A stretch of DNA of 64,000 bases from assembly GCA_905221605.1 (NCBI GenBank), contig CAJNDS010001779.1:952646-1016645 (forward strand), written 5' to 3'. The notes beneath the pieces are model-generated. The model was not told the DNA's origin and ran no database searches. It worked only from the letters and a program-made list of their open reading frames with translations. This DNA comes from Symbiodinium natans (taxonomy: Eukaryota; Sar; Dinophyceae; Suessiales; Symbiodiniaceae). How positions within the stretch are numbered: position 1 is the first letter of the stretch; every line of letters begins with the position of its first letter. Shown here one piece after another: positions 1-11,167 of this stretch. A program made the translations under genes and the position numbers.

Positions 1-502
1 CCTAAACCCTAAACCCTAGACCCTAAACCCTAAACCCGAATCTCTACTTAGAGGACTCAGGAGACTTAGGTGGGCCGGCGGGCCTAGGCCCTGAAGCGCT
101 AGCACCCCGAGCCCACAAGTGCCTCAGGAGCTGAGCCGCGCCTGGGCGGGCGGGGGAACAGAGAGGGGGGGCGGGGGGGGTTTAGGGTTGAGGGTTGAGG
201 GTTGAGGGTTCAGGGTGGAGGGTTTAGGGTTTAGGGTTTAGGGTTTAGGGTTTAGGGTTTAGGCTTGGGGCTTAGGGCTATTGGCACATAGGGTTTAGGG
301 CTTGGGGTCTGCGCAAGGTTTAGGGCGTTGGGGGGTTTTGGATTTGCACTAGCCTTTTGTCAGAGTCCGGTTTACAGCCCGTTTCGGTGCGTTGAAGAGA
401 AACCTAAACCCTAAACCCTAAACCCTAAACCCTAAACCCTAAAAACTAAAAACCCTAAACCCTAAACCCCTTTTTCTCTTCGTCTTTTTCTGGTACTTCA
501 TC

Positions 503-552
503 CTGCCGAGGGGCAAGAGGTACGTCATCACACGGCCTTTGCCCTTCATCTC
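503..552 (-). CDS. Cyclase exon: EMKGKGRVMTYLL, end of domain
   Basis: The C-terminal signature (V)EMKGKG..MTY.L. Acceptor CCCTTGAG|GAG; a GA donor is proposed after GGC AG. No stop codon or further exon could be tied to the gene before the window edge. Confidence 0.75.
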
Positions 553-3500
553 CTCAAGGGTTTCGGGTTCTAGGGTTTCGGGTTTAGGGTTTCTGGGTTT
601 TAGGGTTTCGGGTTTAGGGTTTCTGGCTTTTGGGTTTAGGGTTTAGGGTTTTTGGGTTTAGGGGTTCATGGGTGCTTTTCTGTAGGGGGAGAAAGAGGGG
701 AAGCATGGTTAGAGAGTTACTTAGGGCACTTGTCACCCTACTTATAAGTAGCCATGAACCTTCAAGTGAGGGTTGCGGGCTCTAGGGTTTAAGTCTAGGG
801 TTTTTAGGGTTTAGGATGTTTAGGGTGTTTAGGGGCTTTCGGGTTTAGGGTTTTAAAGGGTTTTCGGTTTTCAGGGTTTTAGGGTTCTTAGTGTGTTTAC
901 GGTATTTTAGGGCTTAGCGCTTTACGGACTTTCGGACTTGAGGGGTATTCCGGGGTAGGGTTTAGGGTCTAGGATTCTAGGATGTAGGTTTTTTTTTGTA
1001 ACGGGTGTTTTTGGCGGTTAGGGTGGATAGGGTGTTAGGGCGTTTAGGGTTTTAGGGTGTTTAGGGTTTTGGGGTGTAGGGTTTTAGGGTTTTTGCGCTT
1101 TGGGGTCGAAAACCCTAAACCCTGAACTCAAAATCCTAAAACCCTGGCTGGGTGCAGCATTGAGGTTTCAGGGTGTGGGGTTTTCATGGGCTCCCCTACT
1201 ACCCCCCTCTACACTAATGAAGGCTATTTGGGGGTAATTAAGCCACGGGGGAACCTAGATGGGGGGGGGTACGTAGTCCTAAACCCTAAACCCTAAACCC
1301 CAAACCCCAAACCCCAAACCCTAAACCCTAAACCCTAAACCTATGAGGGTTAGGGTCTCCCAGCAAAGGCCGAGGGGCAACCCAGCCACGAGATTGAGCC
1401 ACGGCCCAGTCAGGCAAATACCTTGGCTTTCAACCCTAAACCCTAAACCCTAAACCCTAAACCCTAAACCCTAAACCCTAAACCCTAAACCCTAAACCCT
1501 AAACCCCTAAACCCTAAACCCTAAACCCTAAACCCTAGACCCTCGACCCTACGCCCTGCACCCGAAACCGCAATACTCTTGTTCAGATCTCCCTTGGGCG
1601 AGTGTCTGCTTGGTCTCCTCACCGAACTGGACCTGGCGCGGCCGTTGCAATTTGAAGAGGGTTTAGGGTTTAGGATTTAGGGTTTCGGGTTTCGGGTTTA
1701 GGGGTTACGGTTTCACAAGGGGTTGAGGGTTTGGGGTTTAGGGTTTAGGGGTTTGGGGTTTAGGTCCTCTGAGGAGAAGCGGGGGCGGGGGGGGGGAGCG
1801 CCTGAGGGGGCTTTAGGGTTTCGGGTTTGGGGGTTGGGTCCAGGGTTTGGGTTTAGAGAGGAGGGTGAAGGGTGTAGGGTGTAGGGTTTAGGGACCAGGG
1901 TACAGTTCAAAAGCCCGCAAGCTCTGCATGTGGAATCTTCGATGCCCTCGACCTCTGTTGTGGGGGAACAAGGCTGACCTTTTGGGGCACATGTCATGGG
2001 GCTGCGTAGAGCCGAAACCCGAGGCCCTGCACCCTAAGCCCTACCTGTGACTCCCAAACCCTACAAAACAGTAGGCTCTAACCTCGTAGATAGAGGCCCT
2101 AAACCCTAAACCCTAAACCCTAAACCCTAAACCCTAAACCCTAAACCCTGAACCTCTTTCAGCTCCCACAGCCTCCCCAGGCAGGCTCTTCTGCATCATC
2201 CTCGCAGCCGGGTGTCTGGGCCCCACCGGTTGGTAAGGTTCTTAAACTTGAGGGGTTTCGTTGTTATGTTTTTAGGGTTTAGGGTTTAGGGTTTGGGGTT
2301 TGGGGCTTGGGGCTTGGGGTTTGGGGTTTGGGGTTTGGGGTTTGGGGTTTAGGGTTTAGGGTTTAGGGTTTCGGTTCGGGATGAGGGTTTAGGGTTTGAG
2401 GTGTCAGGGTTTTGGCTTTAGGGTTTGGCTCCGTGATTGGGGTCTGGGGCTTAGGGCTCAGGGTGCGCAGCCTCCCGCGCGATTGTGCCGAGCCACAAAC
2501 ATGACTGGTGCCGTCATGCGCAACACTACTACATTGAGGGCTTCGTGTTCAGGATCTAAGGAACTTTCTTGACCCGTGTGGGACGTACAAGAAGAAGACT
2601 CTTCAATTCCAAAGCTACTTGGAGATTCATGGTACTTATTCACAGATTATAACTGTACTTATAACCCACGAAAAAGCCCCTTAAGTGCCCTGATATGGTT
2701 ATATGTGCAGTTATAAGTACAGTTACCCTAAACCCTAAACCACCTTAAACCCTAAACCCTAAACCCTAGCTTGGTTAAGAAGTAGCATGAACCTTCAAGT
2801 GGAATTCTCCTGGCAGCCATGTTCATGGTGTCGCCGAAGAGGCGAAAGCGAGGTAACCTGCCAGAGCCCAAGCTGAAAGCTTCAGACTTCATGTGAACCC
2901 TAAACCCTCAACCCTAAACCCTAAACCCTAAACCCTAGACCCTAGACCCTAGACCCTAGACCCTAGGACCCTAAACCCTAAACCCTAAACCCTAAACCCT
3001 AAACCCTAAACCCTAAACCCTAAACCCTAAACCCCAAACCCCAAACCCCAAACCCTAAACCCAGCCCACCCCGCACCACCTGCGGCCCACGACTCCGGCC
3101 ACTACCGGCCCGGTGTGGATGCCCATCTTCACCTCTCGGTTTAGGGATTTAGGGTTTAGGGTTTAGGGTTTTAGGGTTTAGGGTTTAGGGTTTTAGGGTT
3201 TAGGGCTTTAGGGTTTTAGGGTTTAGGGCTTTAGGGCTTTAGGGGTTTAAGGTTTAGGGTTGTAGGGGCTTAGGGACTAGGGCTTAGGGCTTTTCGGGTT
3301 TAGGGTTTGGGGTTTAGGAGAAGAAGGGGTTTCGAAGTTTAGGGTTTAGAGTTTTCGGCTTGTACTTGGCGGTTCATCAGGGTACCTAAAGGCAGAGTGC
3401 TAGGTGGGGTAGCTATGTTTCTGAAATGATTTAGGGGCTCTTACAACCCAACTTATATTTACCCATGGGTCTCTATGTGGCTGCTTCCACAAATTTAGGG

Positions 3501-4173
3501 TTCCCAGCCTAAACCCTAAACCCTAAACCCTAAACCCTAAACCCTAAACCCTAAACCCTAAACCCTAAACCCTAAACCCTAAACCCTAAACCCTAAACCC
3601 TAAACCCTAAACCCTAAACCCTAAACCCTAACCCTAAACCCTAAACCCTAAACCCCAAACCCTAAACCCTAATCTAGTAGAAAGAGGTGCCCAAGTTGTT
3701 GGAGGCTCTCAAGTGCTCTTGGGTTGTTCGGTTGAGGGCTTCGGGCTTTGGATGCGACTAGAGTTGCGGGTATAGGCTTCCGGGAGGGGGTTGGGTGATA
3801 GTTGGAGTTTAGGGTTCAGGGTTTAGATTGGGGTTAGTGACGGTTCAAAGGGTTGCAGGGGCAAGGGGGTAAGGTTGAGGGTTCAGGGGTAGGTGCTTAG
3901 GGTGTAGGGTTCGGGGTTTAGGGTTCAGGCCTTAGGGCTTCGGGCCACAGGGTTTGTTGAGGCTTGGGGTGGGACAGGCCCCGCCGAAACGGACCCAAAC
4001 CCGAAAGTTACCCGAAAGCTTCCCCACGGGTCCACGCGGCCAGGAGCACCCCGATTGCCACAAAGGGAACAAACCCTAAACCCTAAACCCTAAACCCTAA
4101 ACCCTAAACCCTAAACCCTAAACCCTAAACCCTAAACCCTAAACCCTAAACCCTAAACCCTAAGCAACTCCTC

Positions 4174-4218
<45 letters not shown>

Positions 4219-7200
4219 CTCAACCCTAAGGTCTCTGCAAGCAAGCGGCGAGAGGGGTGTCCTGCGACCTGAGGATGTAGCTGTCGGATGCTCTCCCGAA
4301 ACGTCTCAGATCCCGCCACAAGCCTAAATCCTAAACCCTAAACCCTAAACCCTAAACCCTAAACCCCAATCCCTAAACCCTACATGCAATAGGTTCAGGA
4401 AGTTCAGGTTTCGAACTGGTGTCTGCAACAAGTGTGCTCGGGTGCGGAGCTTCAGCTCCTGCTAAGTTGCTCCCCAAAAGCCAGCCAGCCTCGCCTCGCT
4501 TAATATTGCCCCCCCTGCGCATACTACAATAACCCTGAAAACCTAAACCCTAAACCCTAAACCCTAAACCCTAAACCCTAAACCCTAAACCCTAAACCCT
4601 AAACCCTAAACCAAATTCTAACGAGGCCCCTAGAGTAGGCCCACCCGAGGGGTTTCATTCCCTCCGCTTGCAATGCACTCGGAGTACCGGAGCGTCTTGC
4701 GAAGAACGCAAGAAATGCACCGAGGGGGTTTAGGGCTTGGGGCTTAGGATTTCGGATTTAGGGTTCAGGGTTTGGGGTTTAGGATTTAAGGAGTACGGGG
4801 AGACACCCCGAAGAAACTCTGGGAAGTCTCCGGGAAGTGGGAGGGAAAGGTCCTAAGGGCTTCCAGGAGATCGCCGAAATTGTCCAGTTAAGAGCATCAT
4901 CCGAGCAGAAGATGAGCATAACATCCCCCCTATCCACCCTATACCCTAAACCCTAAACAGCCTAAACCCTACACAGCCTATACCCTAAACCCCAAACCCT
5001 AATTAAACCCTAAACCCTAAACCCTAAACCCTAAACCCTGAACCCTGAACCCTGAACCCTAAACCCTAAACCCTAAACCCTAAACCCTAAACCCTAAACC
5101 CTAAACCCTAACCCCCCCGCCCCTCCCTTCTTCGTGGCCCCTTCACGTCCGCCAAGGCGCTCGGACATCGACTGCAGCTCGAAGGCCACTCCCAGCAGCC
5201 GGGAAAGGCAGCTGGTGTGGCCGTGGACGTGGTCCTCTCGGGCTTTGGGTTTGCTGTACTACTCTTTCCAGCCCCTCCCCTAAAAAATAAAACAAAAAAA
5301 GGCTTTCATCCCTATGCTTCCCAAAACAGGAAGAAGATGAAGGAAGATTCTTAGAAGCAAGTGGCAGTTATGAGGATCCTTTGCAGGTGGTTTAAAGATG
5401 CTTTAGGGTTTCCGGATCCTCGCGGGTTGCTTCTAGGGCTTGTTCAAGGCTGCTTAGGGATTCCTGAGGGATCCCTGAGGGATCCAAAGCTAAGGCTGCT
5501 TCGGGATTGTTTCAGCATCCTCCTCGTGTAATCTGGCAACCAGAACCGCTACCAATCTTGAAACCTTGCATCCTCAAACCCCTAAACCCCTAAGCCCTAA
5601 GACCCCTAGACCCCGAAACCCTAAACCCTAAACCCTAAACCCTAAACTGAAAGGAGCGTCCTCGTCTTGATCGGTTGGCGAAACGCCAACGCCACAAACA
5701 TACTCCTCGCCTTGGGTATCGAGGAGTCCGAGGATTTCCTTCTTGCTTGGATCGGAGGCAAGTGGGGGGACCCTTTGGGGATATAGACCCTCTCAAGAAG
5801 GTCACTCCTTTAATGGTACCAGAAGAGGGTTGAGAAGGGGTCCCCTTTGAAGGGTCTCCGTAGTCCCTCCCCTTATTGGAGGGGGGGGGGGGGGCAAGTG
5901 GGGGGGGGGCTATTTGAGAGCGTCGTTGGGACTCATGGAGCTTGGGGGTTAGGGTTTTGTTGTTTTTTTTTTTATTTTTTTGTTTGGGGGGGGGTTTGTT
6001 TGAGGGTTCAGATACCTTTGAGTTTTTGACTTTTGGGGGGTTTTGCGGGGGGCTTTAGGGTTCAGGGGCTTCAAGGCTTCAAGGTTTTGAGATTTTAGGG
6101 TTTCGGGTGAGAGGGTCTAGGCTCCGCTTTCGGGATGGCCGGCTTCTCAAACTATACTTGGGAGGTGGAGTGTAGGGCTCAGGGTTCAGGGTTTCGGGTA
6201 CTTCTGAGTAGGGCGATAAGTACCCTCTAGAAGGCAAAAGCCACAGTTTATAACCGACTTACAAATACCCTAACGAACCTCCAAGTAGAGGTAGATCCTC
6301 CTTGTCAGTTCTCTAGGAGTCACAAGGATTCCCTTTTCTAGCGGTGGGTACTCTTCTTGAGGAAACAGGGACCCAACAAGAAAAATCTTAGCCCGACATG
6401 GAACCTCGCCAACCCCCCCCCCCCCACCCCAAAAAAGAAACAGGAAAGGGCCTGTCGGGAGAAGAACAGAAAACTTGCGCAGAACTCAGCCTGCGGCTAA
6501 CGAGCTGCCGGTCCGTGCCCACCCCCCCCACCCCCCACCCCCCCCCCCCCACCCCCCCACCCCCCCCCCCCCCCCACCCCCCCCCACCCACCCCCCCCCC
6601 ACCCCCCCCACCCCCCACCCCCCCCACCCCCCCCCCCCCCCCCACCCCCCCCCCACCCCCCCCACCCCCCCACTCCCCCCCCCCCCACCCCCCCCCCACC
6701 CCCCCCACCCCCCCCCCACCCCCCCCACCCCCCCACCCCCCGCCCCCCCCCCCCCCCCCCCCGACACTGAAAACTTGAGGGCCCCTCACAGATGTTGCAC
6801 AAGTGCGATGCCATGAACAACATGTAACCCTAAACCCTAAACCCTGAACTCAGGCAATGGCCGACGGTCTCAATCTTGGTGACACCATGCTGTGCCTTGG
6901 CACGGGAAGAGCACCAGGACAAAGAAAGCAAAGGGGTCTTCGGGGTATCAAGGTTTAGGGTTTAGGGTTTAGGGTTTAGGGTTTAGGGTTTAGGGTTTAG
7001 GGTTTAGGGTTTAGGGTTTCGGGTTTAGGGTTTAGGGTTTAGGGTTTAGGGTTTAGGGTTCCCCGAAGGCAAGCCCTAAACTCGAAACCCCAACCCTAAA
7101 TCAACATGAGCGCTATGGCACATTGGGAGTATGGGGGGCGAAAAGAGCCCCAAAACCCTCTGACCTGGGTGGTCTGTCACGCCAGGGCTCTATGTGGGCA

Positions 7201-8391
7201 TGGTGTATAGGGTTCAGGGGTTTGGGGGTGTAAACCCTAAACCCAAAACTCCAAACCCTAAACCCTAAACCCTAAACTTGAGGGTTTAGAGTTCAGCGTG
7301 CCGGGCTCAGGCCCTGAGGACTTTCCATCTGCCGAGTTGCACAAACCACGTCGATGTTAGTAAAGGTCTCCTTGGAAGGGTTTAGGGTTTAGGGTTTGGG
7401 GTTTAGGGTTCAGGGTTCAGTGTTCAGGGTTCAGGGTTCAGGGTTTAGGGTTTAGGGTTTAGGGTTTCGGGATTAGGGTTCAGGCTCTCTTTACCCATAT
7501 AGGGCACATCGGCACCTAAACCCCAAACCCTCAACACCCATGAACCACCCATGAACCTCCAAGTAGGGTTCAGGGTTTAGGGCTTATGTTTGTTTATTCA
7601 CCGGAGTCGATTGAGCGGGACGAAATCGTCCTCCGGAAGTGACACGTACCACCCCCCGTCGCAAACGCCAGGGTTTCGGGGTTGAGGGTTTAGCGTGTAG
7701 GGTTTAGGGCCAGCCAGGACATGCTCGCTTTCATTGCGGCATGGGAGCTGATTCCCTCAGATCAATGGGTCCGAATGATGGGTGCTACCTAAACCCGAAA
7801 CCCTGCGCCCTAAACCCAAGCACCTTAAATCCTGAACCCTGAACCCTGAACTCCAGTTTAGGGGACCTGCCATGCACCACCTGCGCAGAATTTTCAAGTA
7901 TAGCAAGGCCACCCAACAAATGTGAAAATATGTACACTCATGAGCATTCAGGAACCATAAGTACCCCAAACCCTAAATCCGAAACCCTAAACCGCCTCAT
8001 GGCCCGCAGAGAAGTCAGGGGAGTGCCATGGACGCATGCACCAATGAGGGTCACAGTGAAAGCACTATACCCAAGAAGCCAGGTACCTGTTGGGTTTAGG
8101 GGCTTCGGGGTTAGGGTTTAGGGGTTTAGGGTTTAGGGTTTAGGGGTTTTAGGGTTTAGGTTTGCTTATTTTCAGTGTTTAGGGGTTTAAGGGTTTTAGG
8201 CTTAGGCGCTTGTAGTGGTTTCGGCTTTAGGGCCGCCCGGGCTCTCAACGCAGGCAAGCGTCATTGAGAAAGTGGAAGAGCTTCGACGGACTCATGCTTT
8301 GCGAGTACTTGTCGAAATCCAAAAGGACGATGAACAGGATTGACACGCGATCGACGCCTTGCTCACAGAGGTGCCAGTGCAAAATCGCGTG
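503..8391 (-). CDS. Class III nucleotide cyclase (guanylate-type signature), multi-exon gene, partial
   Basis: Enzymes of this family make cGMP or cAMP from GTP or ATP. Exons read right to left at 8260-8391, 6862-6895, 5648-5710, 5126-5236, 3080-3134, 2810-2857, 2173-2200, 1592-1632, 1379-1421 and 503-552. From 6895 down to 503 every join keeps phase and follows the family order: KIETVG, then DHVHGH..LLGVAFELQSM, VKMGIHTGPVVAGVVG, LPRFRLFGDTMNMAARM, LPGEVQFGEETKQ, RGWVEMKGKGRVMTYLL. Donors of the eight joins are GC, GT, GA, GT, GA, GC, GA, GC. The KIET glutamate is the guanine-type residue, and NMAAR keeps the Asn and Arg that stabilise the transition state. The metal Asp positions read Val (SILFIV) and Glu (VGEEY), so this may be a C2-like half or an inactive domain. 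About ten residues between FLND (8260) and AQHGV (6895) are not placed, and the 5' end is unresolved. Every intron carries telomere-like repeats. Confidence 0.8.
1379..1421 (-). CDS. Cyclase exon: YLPDWAVAQSRGWV
   Basis: It supplies the RG.V that normally precedes EMKGKG in this family. Acceptor GCCAAG|G; donor GTT|GCCCCT (GC type). The two flanking introns are largely CCCTAAA runs on the plus strand. Confidence 0.65.
1592..1632 (-). CDS. Cyclase exon: VQFGEETKQTLAQ
   Basis: It matches the PG.v.vgEET...L segment. Acceptor GCGCCAG|GTC; donor CAAGG|GAGATC (GA type). Confidence 0.8.
2173..2200 (-). CDS. Cyclase exon: MMQKSLPGE (28 bp)
   Basis: A 28-bp exon completing AAR|MMQKSLPGE. Acceptor GCTGCGAG|G; donor GAG|GCTGTG (GC type). 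It joins in phase to VQFGEETKQ. Confidence 0.8.
2616..2800. mobile_element. Family A palindromic element, split by a telomere-like run
   Basis: Ends (TACTTGGAGATTCATGGTAC / ATGAACCTTCAAGT) match the family A terminus CTTGGAGGTTCATGG. A CCCTAAA run at 2727-2769 interrupts a region that is continuous in the 19419-19543 copy. It lies in the cyclase intron between 2810-2857 and 2173-2200. Confidence 0.75.
2810..2857 (-). CDS. Cyclase exon: LPRFRLFGDTMNMAAR
   Basis: It matches PRY.LFGDTVNTASR, with the transition-state Asn and Arg both present. Acceptor CTCTGGCAG|G, donor CAG|GAGAATT (GA type). The following intron opens directly into a palindromic element (2616-2800). Confidence 0.9.
3080..3134 (-). 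CDS. Cyclase exon: VKMGIHTGPVVAGVVG
   Basis: This is the most diagnostic cyclase motif, GIHTGPVVAGVVG. It ends CGC AG|GTGGTG (GT donor), and the split codon is completed by the next exon to give VVGRRLPRF. The intron on the 5' side contains more than ten telomere-like runs. Confidence 0.9.
3508..3672. repeat. CCCTAAA array
   Basis: About 22 units, nearly perfect; intron between cyclase exons 5126-5236 and 3080-3134. Confidence 0.97.
5126..5236 (-). CDS. Cyclase exon: DHVHGH...LLGVAFELQSMSER
   Basis: This is the helix following the GV...P loop (family pattern dHa....l..vA..lq.m). It is 111 bp with two leading and one trailing base, phase-compatible with both neighbours. The donor is G|GAGG (GA type). 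The acceptor is followed by A rather than G, one of two exceptions in the window. Confidence 0.65.
5648..5710 (-). CDS. Cyclase exon: EEYVCGVGVSPTDQDEDAPF
   Basis: It continues KIETVG into GEEYVCGVGV, where most catalytic halves have GD.Y, so the second metal Asp reads Glu. The donor is A|GTTTAG, whose first bases begin a telomere-like run (CCCTAAAC on the plus strand), so the telomere motif itself supplies the GT. Confidence 0.72.
5766..5855. repeat. Dispersed element family H, copy 1
   Basis: GGGGACCCTTTGGGGATATAGACCCTCT... AGAAGAGGGTTGAGAAGGGGT, shared with 32766-32859; partly palindromic. It lies in the cyclase intron. Confidence 0.7.
6519..6765. repeat. C-rich tract with interspersed A (CCCCCCACC)n
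   Basis: About 245 bp almost purely C and A, G-rich on the coding strand; within the cyclase intron 5711-6861. All overlapping Pro/His/Gly ORFs are shadows. Confidence 0.95.
6862..6895 (-). CDS. Cyclase exon: AQHGVTKIETVG
   Basis: The acceptor follows a long pyrimidine-rich run ending CCAAG. The product matches the HGV.K.ETIG segment, and Glu in KIET is the guanine-specifying position. The donor is G|GCC (GC type), and the phase-1 end joins in frame to the next exon. Confidence 0.72.
7607..7680. other. Exon-like island, strand uncertain
   Basis: A unique island between telomere-like runs. Minus reads DDFVPLNRLR with plausible AG and GTGAAT signals and could supply the missing piece between FLND and AQHGV, but its phase does not fit. 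Plus is also open. Unresolved. Confidence 0.2.
8260..8391 (-). CDS. Cyclase exon: start of catalytic domain
   Basis: It reads DRVSILFIVLLDFDKYSQ, then MSPSKLFHFLND, matching VS.LFADIVGFT..S...P..L...LN of class III cyclases. The first metal Asp (FAD) is Val here. The acceptor follows a T-rich stretch and the donor is GC; a GT donor ten bases further on (exon end 8250) is an alternative. Other frames are also open across this island, so the call rests on the family match. Confidence 0.65.
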
Positions 8392-8429
8392 CTTCCACAG
8401 AAGTAAATAAACAAAATAAGTAAATATAA

Positions 8430-8562
8430 ATAAAAAATAAATAAATATAAATATAAATATAAATATAAATATAAATATAAATATAAATATAAATATAAAT
8501 ATAAATATAAATATAAATATAAATATAAATATAAATAAATAAATAAATATATATATATATAT
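8430..8562. repeat. AT-rich microsatellite (AAATAT)n
   Basis: Over 15 near-perfect AAATAT units, then AAAT and AT units. It lies just 5' (on the coding strand) of a cyclase exon and provides the T-rich stretch before its acceptor. The overlapping YLYLYL and IFIFIF frames are repeat translations, not proteins. Confidence 0.9.
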
Positions 8563-8683
8563 GCATATATGTGGATCTTTGGCTCCAGATACCCCCTGCA
8601 CACCAACACCCCAACACCCGGTTTAGGGTTTAGGGTCTAGGGTTTAGGAAAAACCCTGGCCTGAACACCCAAAACTTCCTGTA

Positions 8684-8782
8684 GGGGAGACATGCTCCGG
8701 CTCAAGTGCAACAAGGGCTTAAGGTCACCTTGGGGTGAAGAAGAGTACCAAAAGCATCTCTGCCCTCAGCCTTGCGCAGAGT
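8684..8782. other. Exon-like island, strand uncertain
   Basis: Minus reads AEGRDAFGTLLHPK between an AG and GTGACC; plus reads GDMLRLKCNKGLRSPWGEEE between TTCCTGTAG and GTTTAG. Both are well formed, so strand cannot be decided without RNA or homology. Neighbouring genes are minus. Confidence 0.3.
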
Positions 8783-9581
8783 TTAGGGTTTAGGGTTTAG
8801 GGCTTAGGGCTTAGGTCTTAGGGTTTCAGGTTGGTTTCAGGGTCAAGAGGGTTCTTCTTTGGATTGAAGCCGTCTCAGGCTAAGTCTAAGTGTTCCTTTC
8901 AAGTGTGCAGTTCTTTCGCTCAAACAAATTTCGTCGAACTCTAACCCTAAACACTCTTACCTCGACTCCAAGACTACCCCCTTGAAAGAGGAAAAGCCTT
9001 TCTTGACCCGAAGCGAAAGCCGCCGAAGCCCTAAACTCAGCTAGGGTTTCGGGTTTCGGGTTTAGGGTTTAGGGTTTAGGGTTCAGGGTTTAGGGTTTAG
9101 GGTTTAGGGTTTAGGGTTTAGGGTTTAGGGCTTAGGGCTTAGGGACCTAAGCTCCCCATCTGATTCTCAATGAGTTTTCGTGGTCTTTCCCTTGGAGAAC
9201 ATCATGTTGCTAGTTGGGGCGGCCGGAACTGATGTAGACAAGGCATATCAAGGTATGACAAAAACCACAACGGCTCAAACCAAAACGCAAATGACACATA
9301 TATTACAGAGCAGACATGAAAAATAAACTCTGTATGCGCAGCCTTGTTCGACACGTCAACCATGAACAAACATTGAACATGTCGGAACCGCCAGCTCTTA
9401 CGCATTGACGGCCCAACTCGAGGCAGATGAGGGGTTAGGGTTCTCCGGGTTTCGTATTTAGGGTTTAGGAGTTATAGGGCTTGCGAAATTTACCTTGTTC
9501 CCCTACACCTCAAGCCCTACACTCTACACCCTAAAACCCTAAACCCTAAACCCTAAACCCCAAACCCCAAGCGCTGTTCTT

Positions 9582-9699
9582 AAGCCTTGGTTCAGGATCA
9601 CACGCTTCCAGGGGCCCTGGCGGTTCGCAATGACCATGCCCGGATAGCGCAGGAGACGCTTCACGTAAAACGGCGGGACCATGAAATTGAAAACCTGGG
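9582..9699 (-). CDS. Unassigned exon-like segment (FNFMVPPFYVKRLLRYPGMV)
   Basis: The minus frame is open and protein-like across the whole island, with acceptor CCCTCAG and a GC-type donor. I do not recognise the family. It lies among other minus-strand islands (9.1-15.5 kb) that may form one gene. Confidence 0.4.
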
Positions 9700-10005
9700 C
9701 TGAGGGTTTAGGGTTTAGGGTTTAGGGTTTAGGGTTTAGGGTTGAGGGCTTAGGGTTTAGGGCTTAGGGTTTGGGGTTTAGTGCTCAGGGTTCAGGGGCT
9801 CCCTTGATGCCACTTTGTTGCTGCTTGCAGCTAGAGATAAAGCTTCCACGAAACCCTAGGGGCTTTTGAGCGTAGGGCTAAACCCTAAACCCTATAAACC
9901 CTACAAACCCTATAAACCCTGCAAACCCTATAAACCCAATGAATGGTTTAAACGCTTAAAGCCCTTAAATTAAGCCCTAAAACCAGAACCTTGAAACAAC
10001 TCAAG

Positions 10006-10269
<264 letters not shown>

Positions 10270-10330
10270 TTAGGGCTTGGGGCTTCGGGCTTAGGGTCCA
10301 GGTATCTCCTTAGGTTCAGAAGCTCCTAAC

Positions 10331-10390
10331 CTTGGGTCTCTTGGCGCTGTCAGGAATCCGAAGCTTGAGGTTCTCTAGATGGTTAGGTTC
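10331..10390 (-). CDS. Unassigned exon-like segment (EPNHLENLKLRIPDSAKRPK)
   Basis: Exactly 20 codons between a CTAAG acceptor and an AAG|GTTAGG donor on the minus strand. It joins in phase 0 to 10006-10099. The intervening intron is built of telomere-like and GGGCTTA-type runs. Confidence 0.42.
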
Positions 10391-10493
10391 CTTAGGGCAG
10401 GGTTTTGGGATTAGGGTTTCGGATTTAGGGTTTAGGGTTTAGAGTTTAGGGGTTAGGGCGGCTTTTGAAACCCTAGAACGCTGAACCCGACAC

Positions 10494-10563
10494 CCCCTGC
10501 GCCTCTGCTTGGTGCCTCTGCAGCTTCGCAAGGTGGCGCTTCTGCGCGATGGCGATGGCGTTC
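10494..10563 (-). CDS. Unassigned exon-like segment (NAIAIAQKRHLAKLQRHQAE)
   Basis: A helical, basic sequence in the minus frame; acceptor CACAAG|G, donor GTGTCG. No family recognised. Confidence 0.4.
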
Positions 10564-10879
10564 CTTGTGAGGCTTCGAGGCTTCGAAGCGTGGAGGCTTC
10601 GAAGTGTGGAGTTCGGGTTTTTAGGGTTTGGGGTTTGGGGGCTTAGGGTTTGGGGTTTAGGGTCTCGGGTTTGGGGTCTAGGGTCTAGGGTCCGCCGTTG
10701 GATGGGAAAAGGAGGTGAAAACCTCCCTCTTTCCCTCCTTACCCCCCCAAAACGCGGCGGGGGCGGGGGGTAGGGGGGGGTACCCGGGCAGCTTTTCCAT
10801 GGAGGGCCAGGCCACCCACACCGCATAAACTCACGGACCATAGGCGGTTTCGCACAGGACATGTCCCCCCCCCCCCCCC

Positions 10880-10996
10880 CCCAACGTTTCACAGAGGCTC
10901 AAGCAAATCAATTTTTGGCATCCTTTGCGCTGACGAGCGCGTTGAAACCTTTCAACTATGCTCCAGCGGGTCGGCGGCTTGAGCCGGAGGCTCTTA
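10880..10996 (-). CDS. Unassigned exon-like segment (SLRLKPPTRWSIVERFQRAR)
   Basis: The minus frame stays open for more than 35 codons before a poly-G tract. The acceptor is an AG just 3' of a degenerate repeat; the donor was not placed. Confidence 0.33.
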
Positions 10997-11167
10997 AATT
11001 TAGGGGTGAGGGGTTAGGGTTTAAGGTTTAGGGTCCAGGGTCTAGGGTTTGGGGTTTAGTGTGAGGGGTTCCAGAACTACTATTTGCTTAACCCCCCCCC
11101 CCTAAAATAAATCAAAGATAGGGTTTAGGGTTTAGGGTTTTGGGTTTTGGGTTTTGGGTTTAGGATC

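Noticed and set aside
1-470. A chromosome end (telomere) at the left edge
   Set aside because: Arrays at the edge are short and switch orientation, and identical arrays continue through all 64 kb with genes between.
3673-4710. Minus islands TFRESIRQLHPQ, TLRYSECIASGGNETPR and RALESLQQLGHLFLLD
   Set aside because: They lie in the cyclase intron between exons 5126-5236 and 3080-3134, which join in phase with normal linker length.
6388-6823. Pro/His-rich and Gly-rich ORFs
   Set aside because: Translations of a C-and-A tract in every frame.
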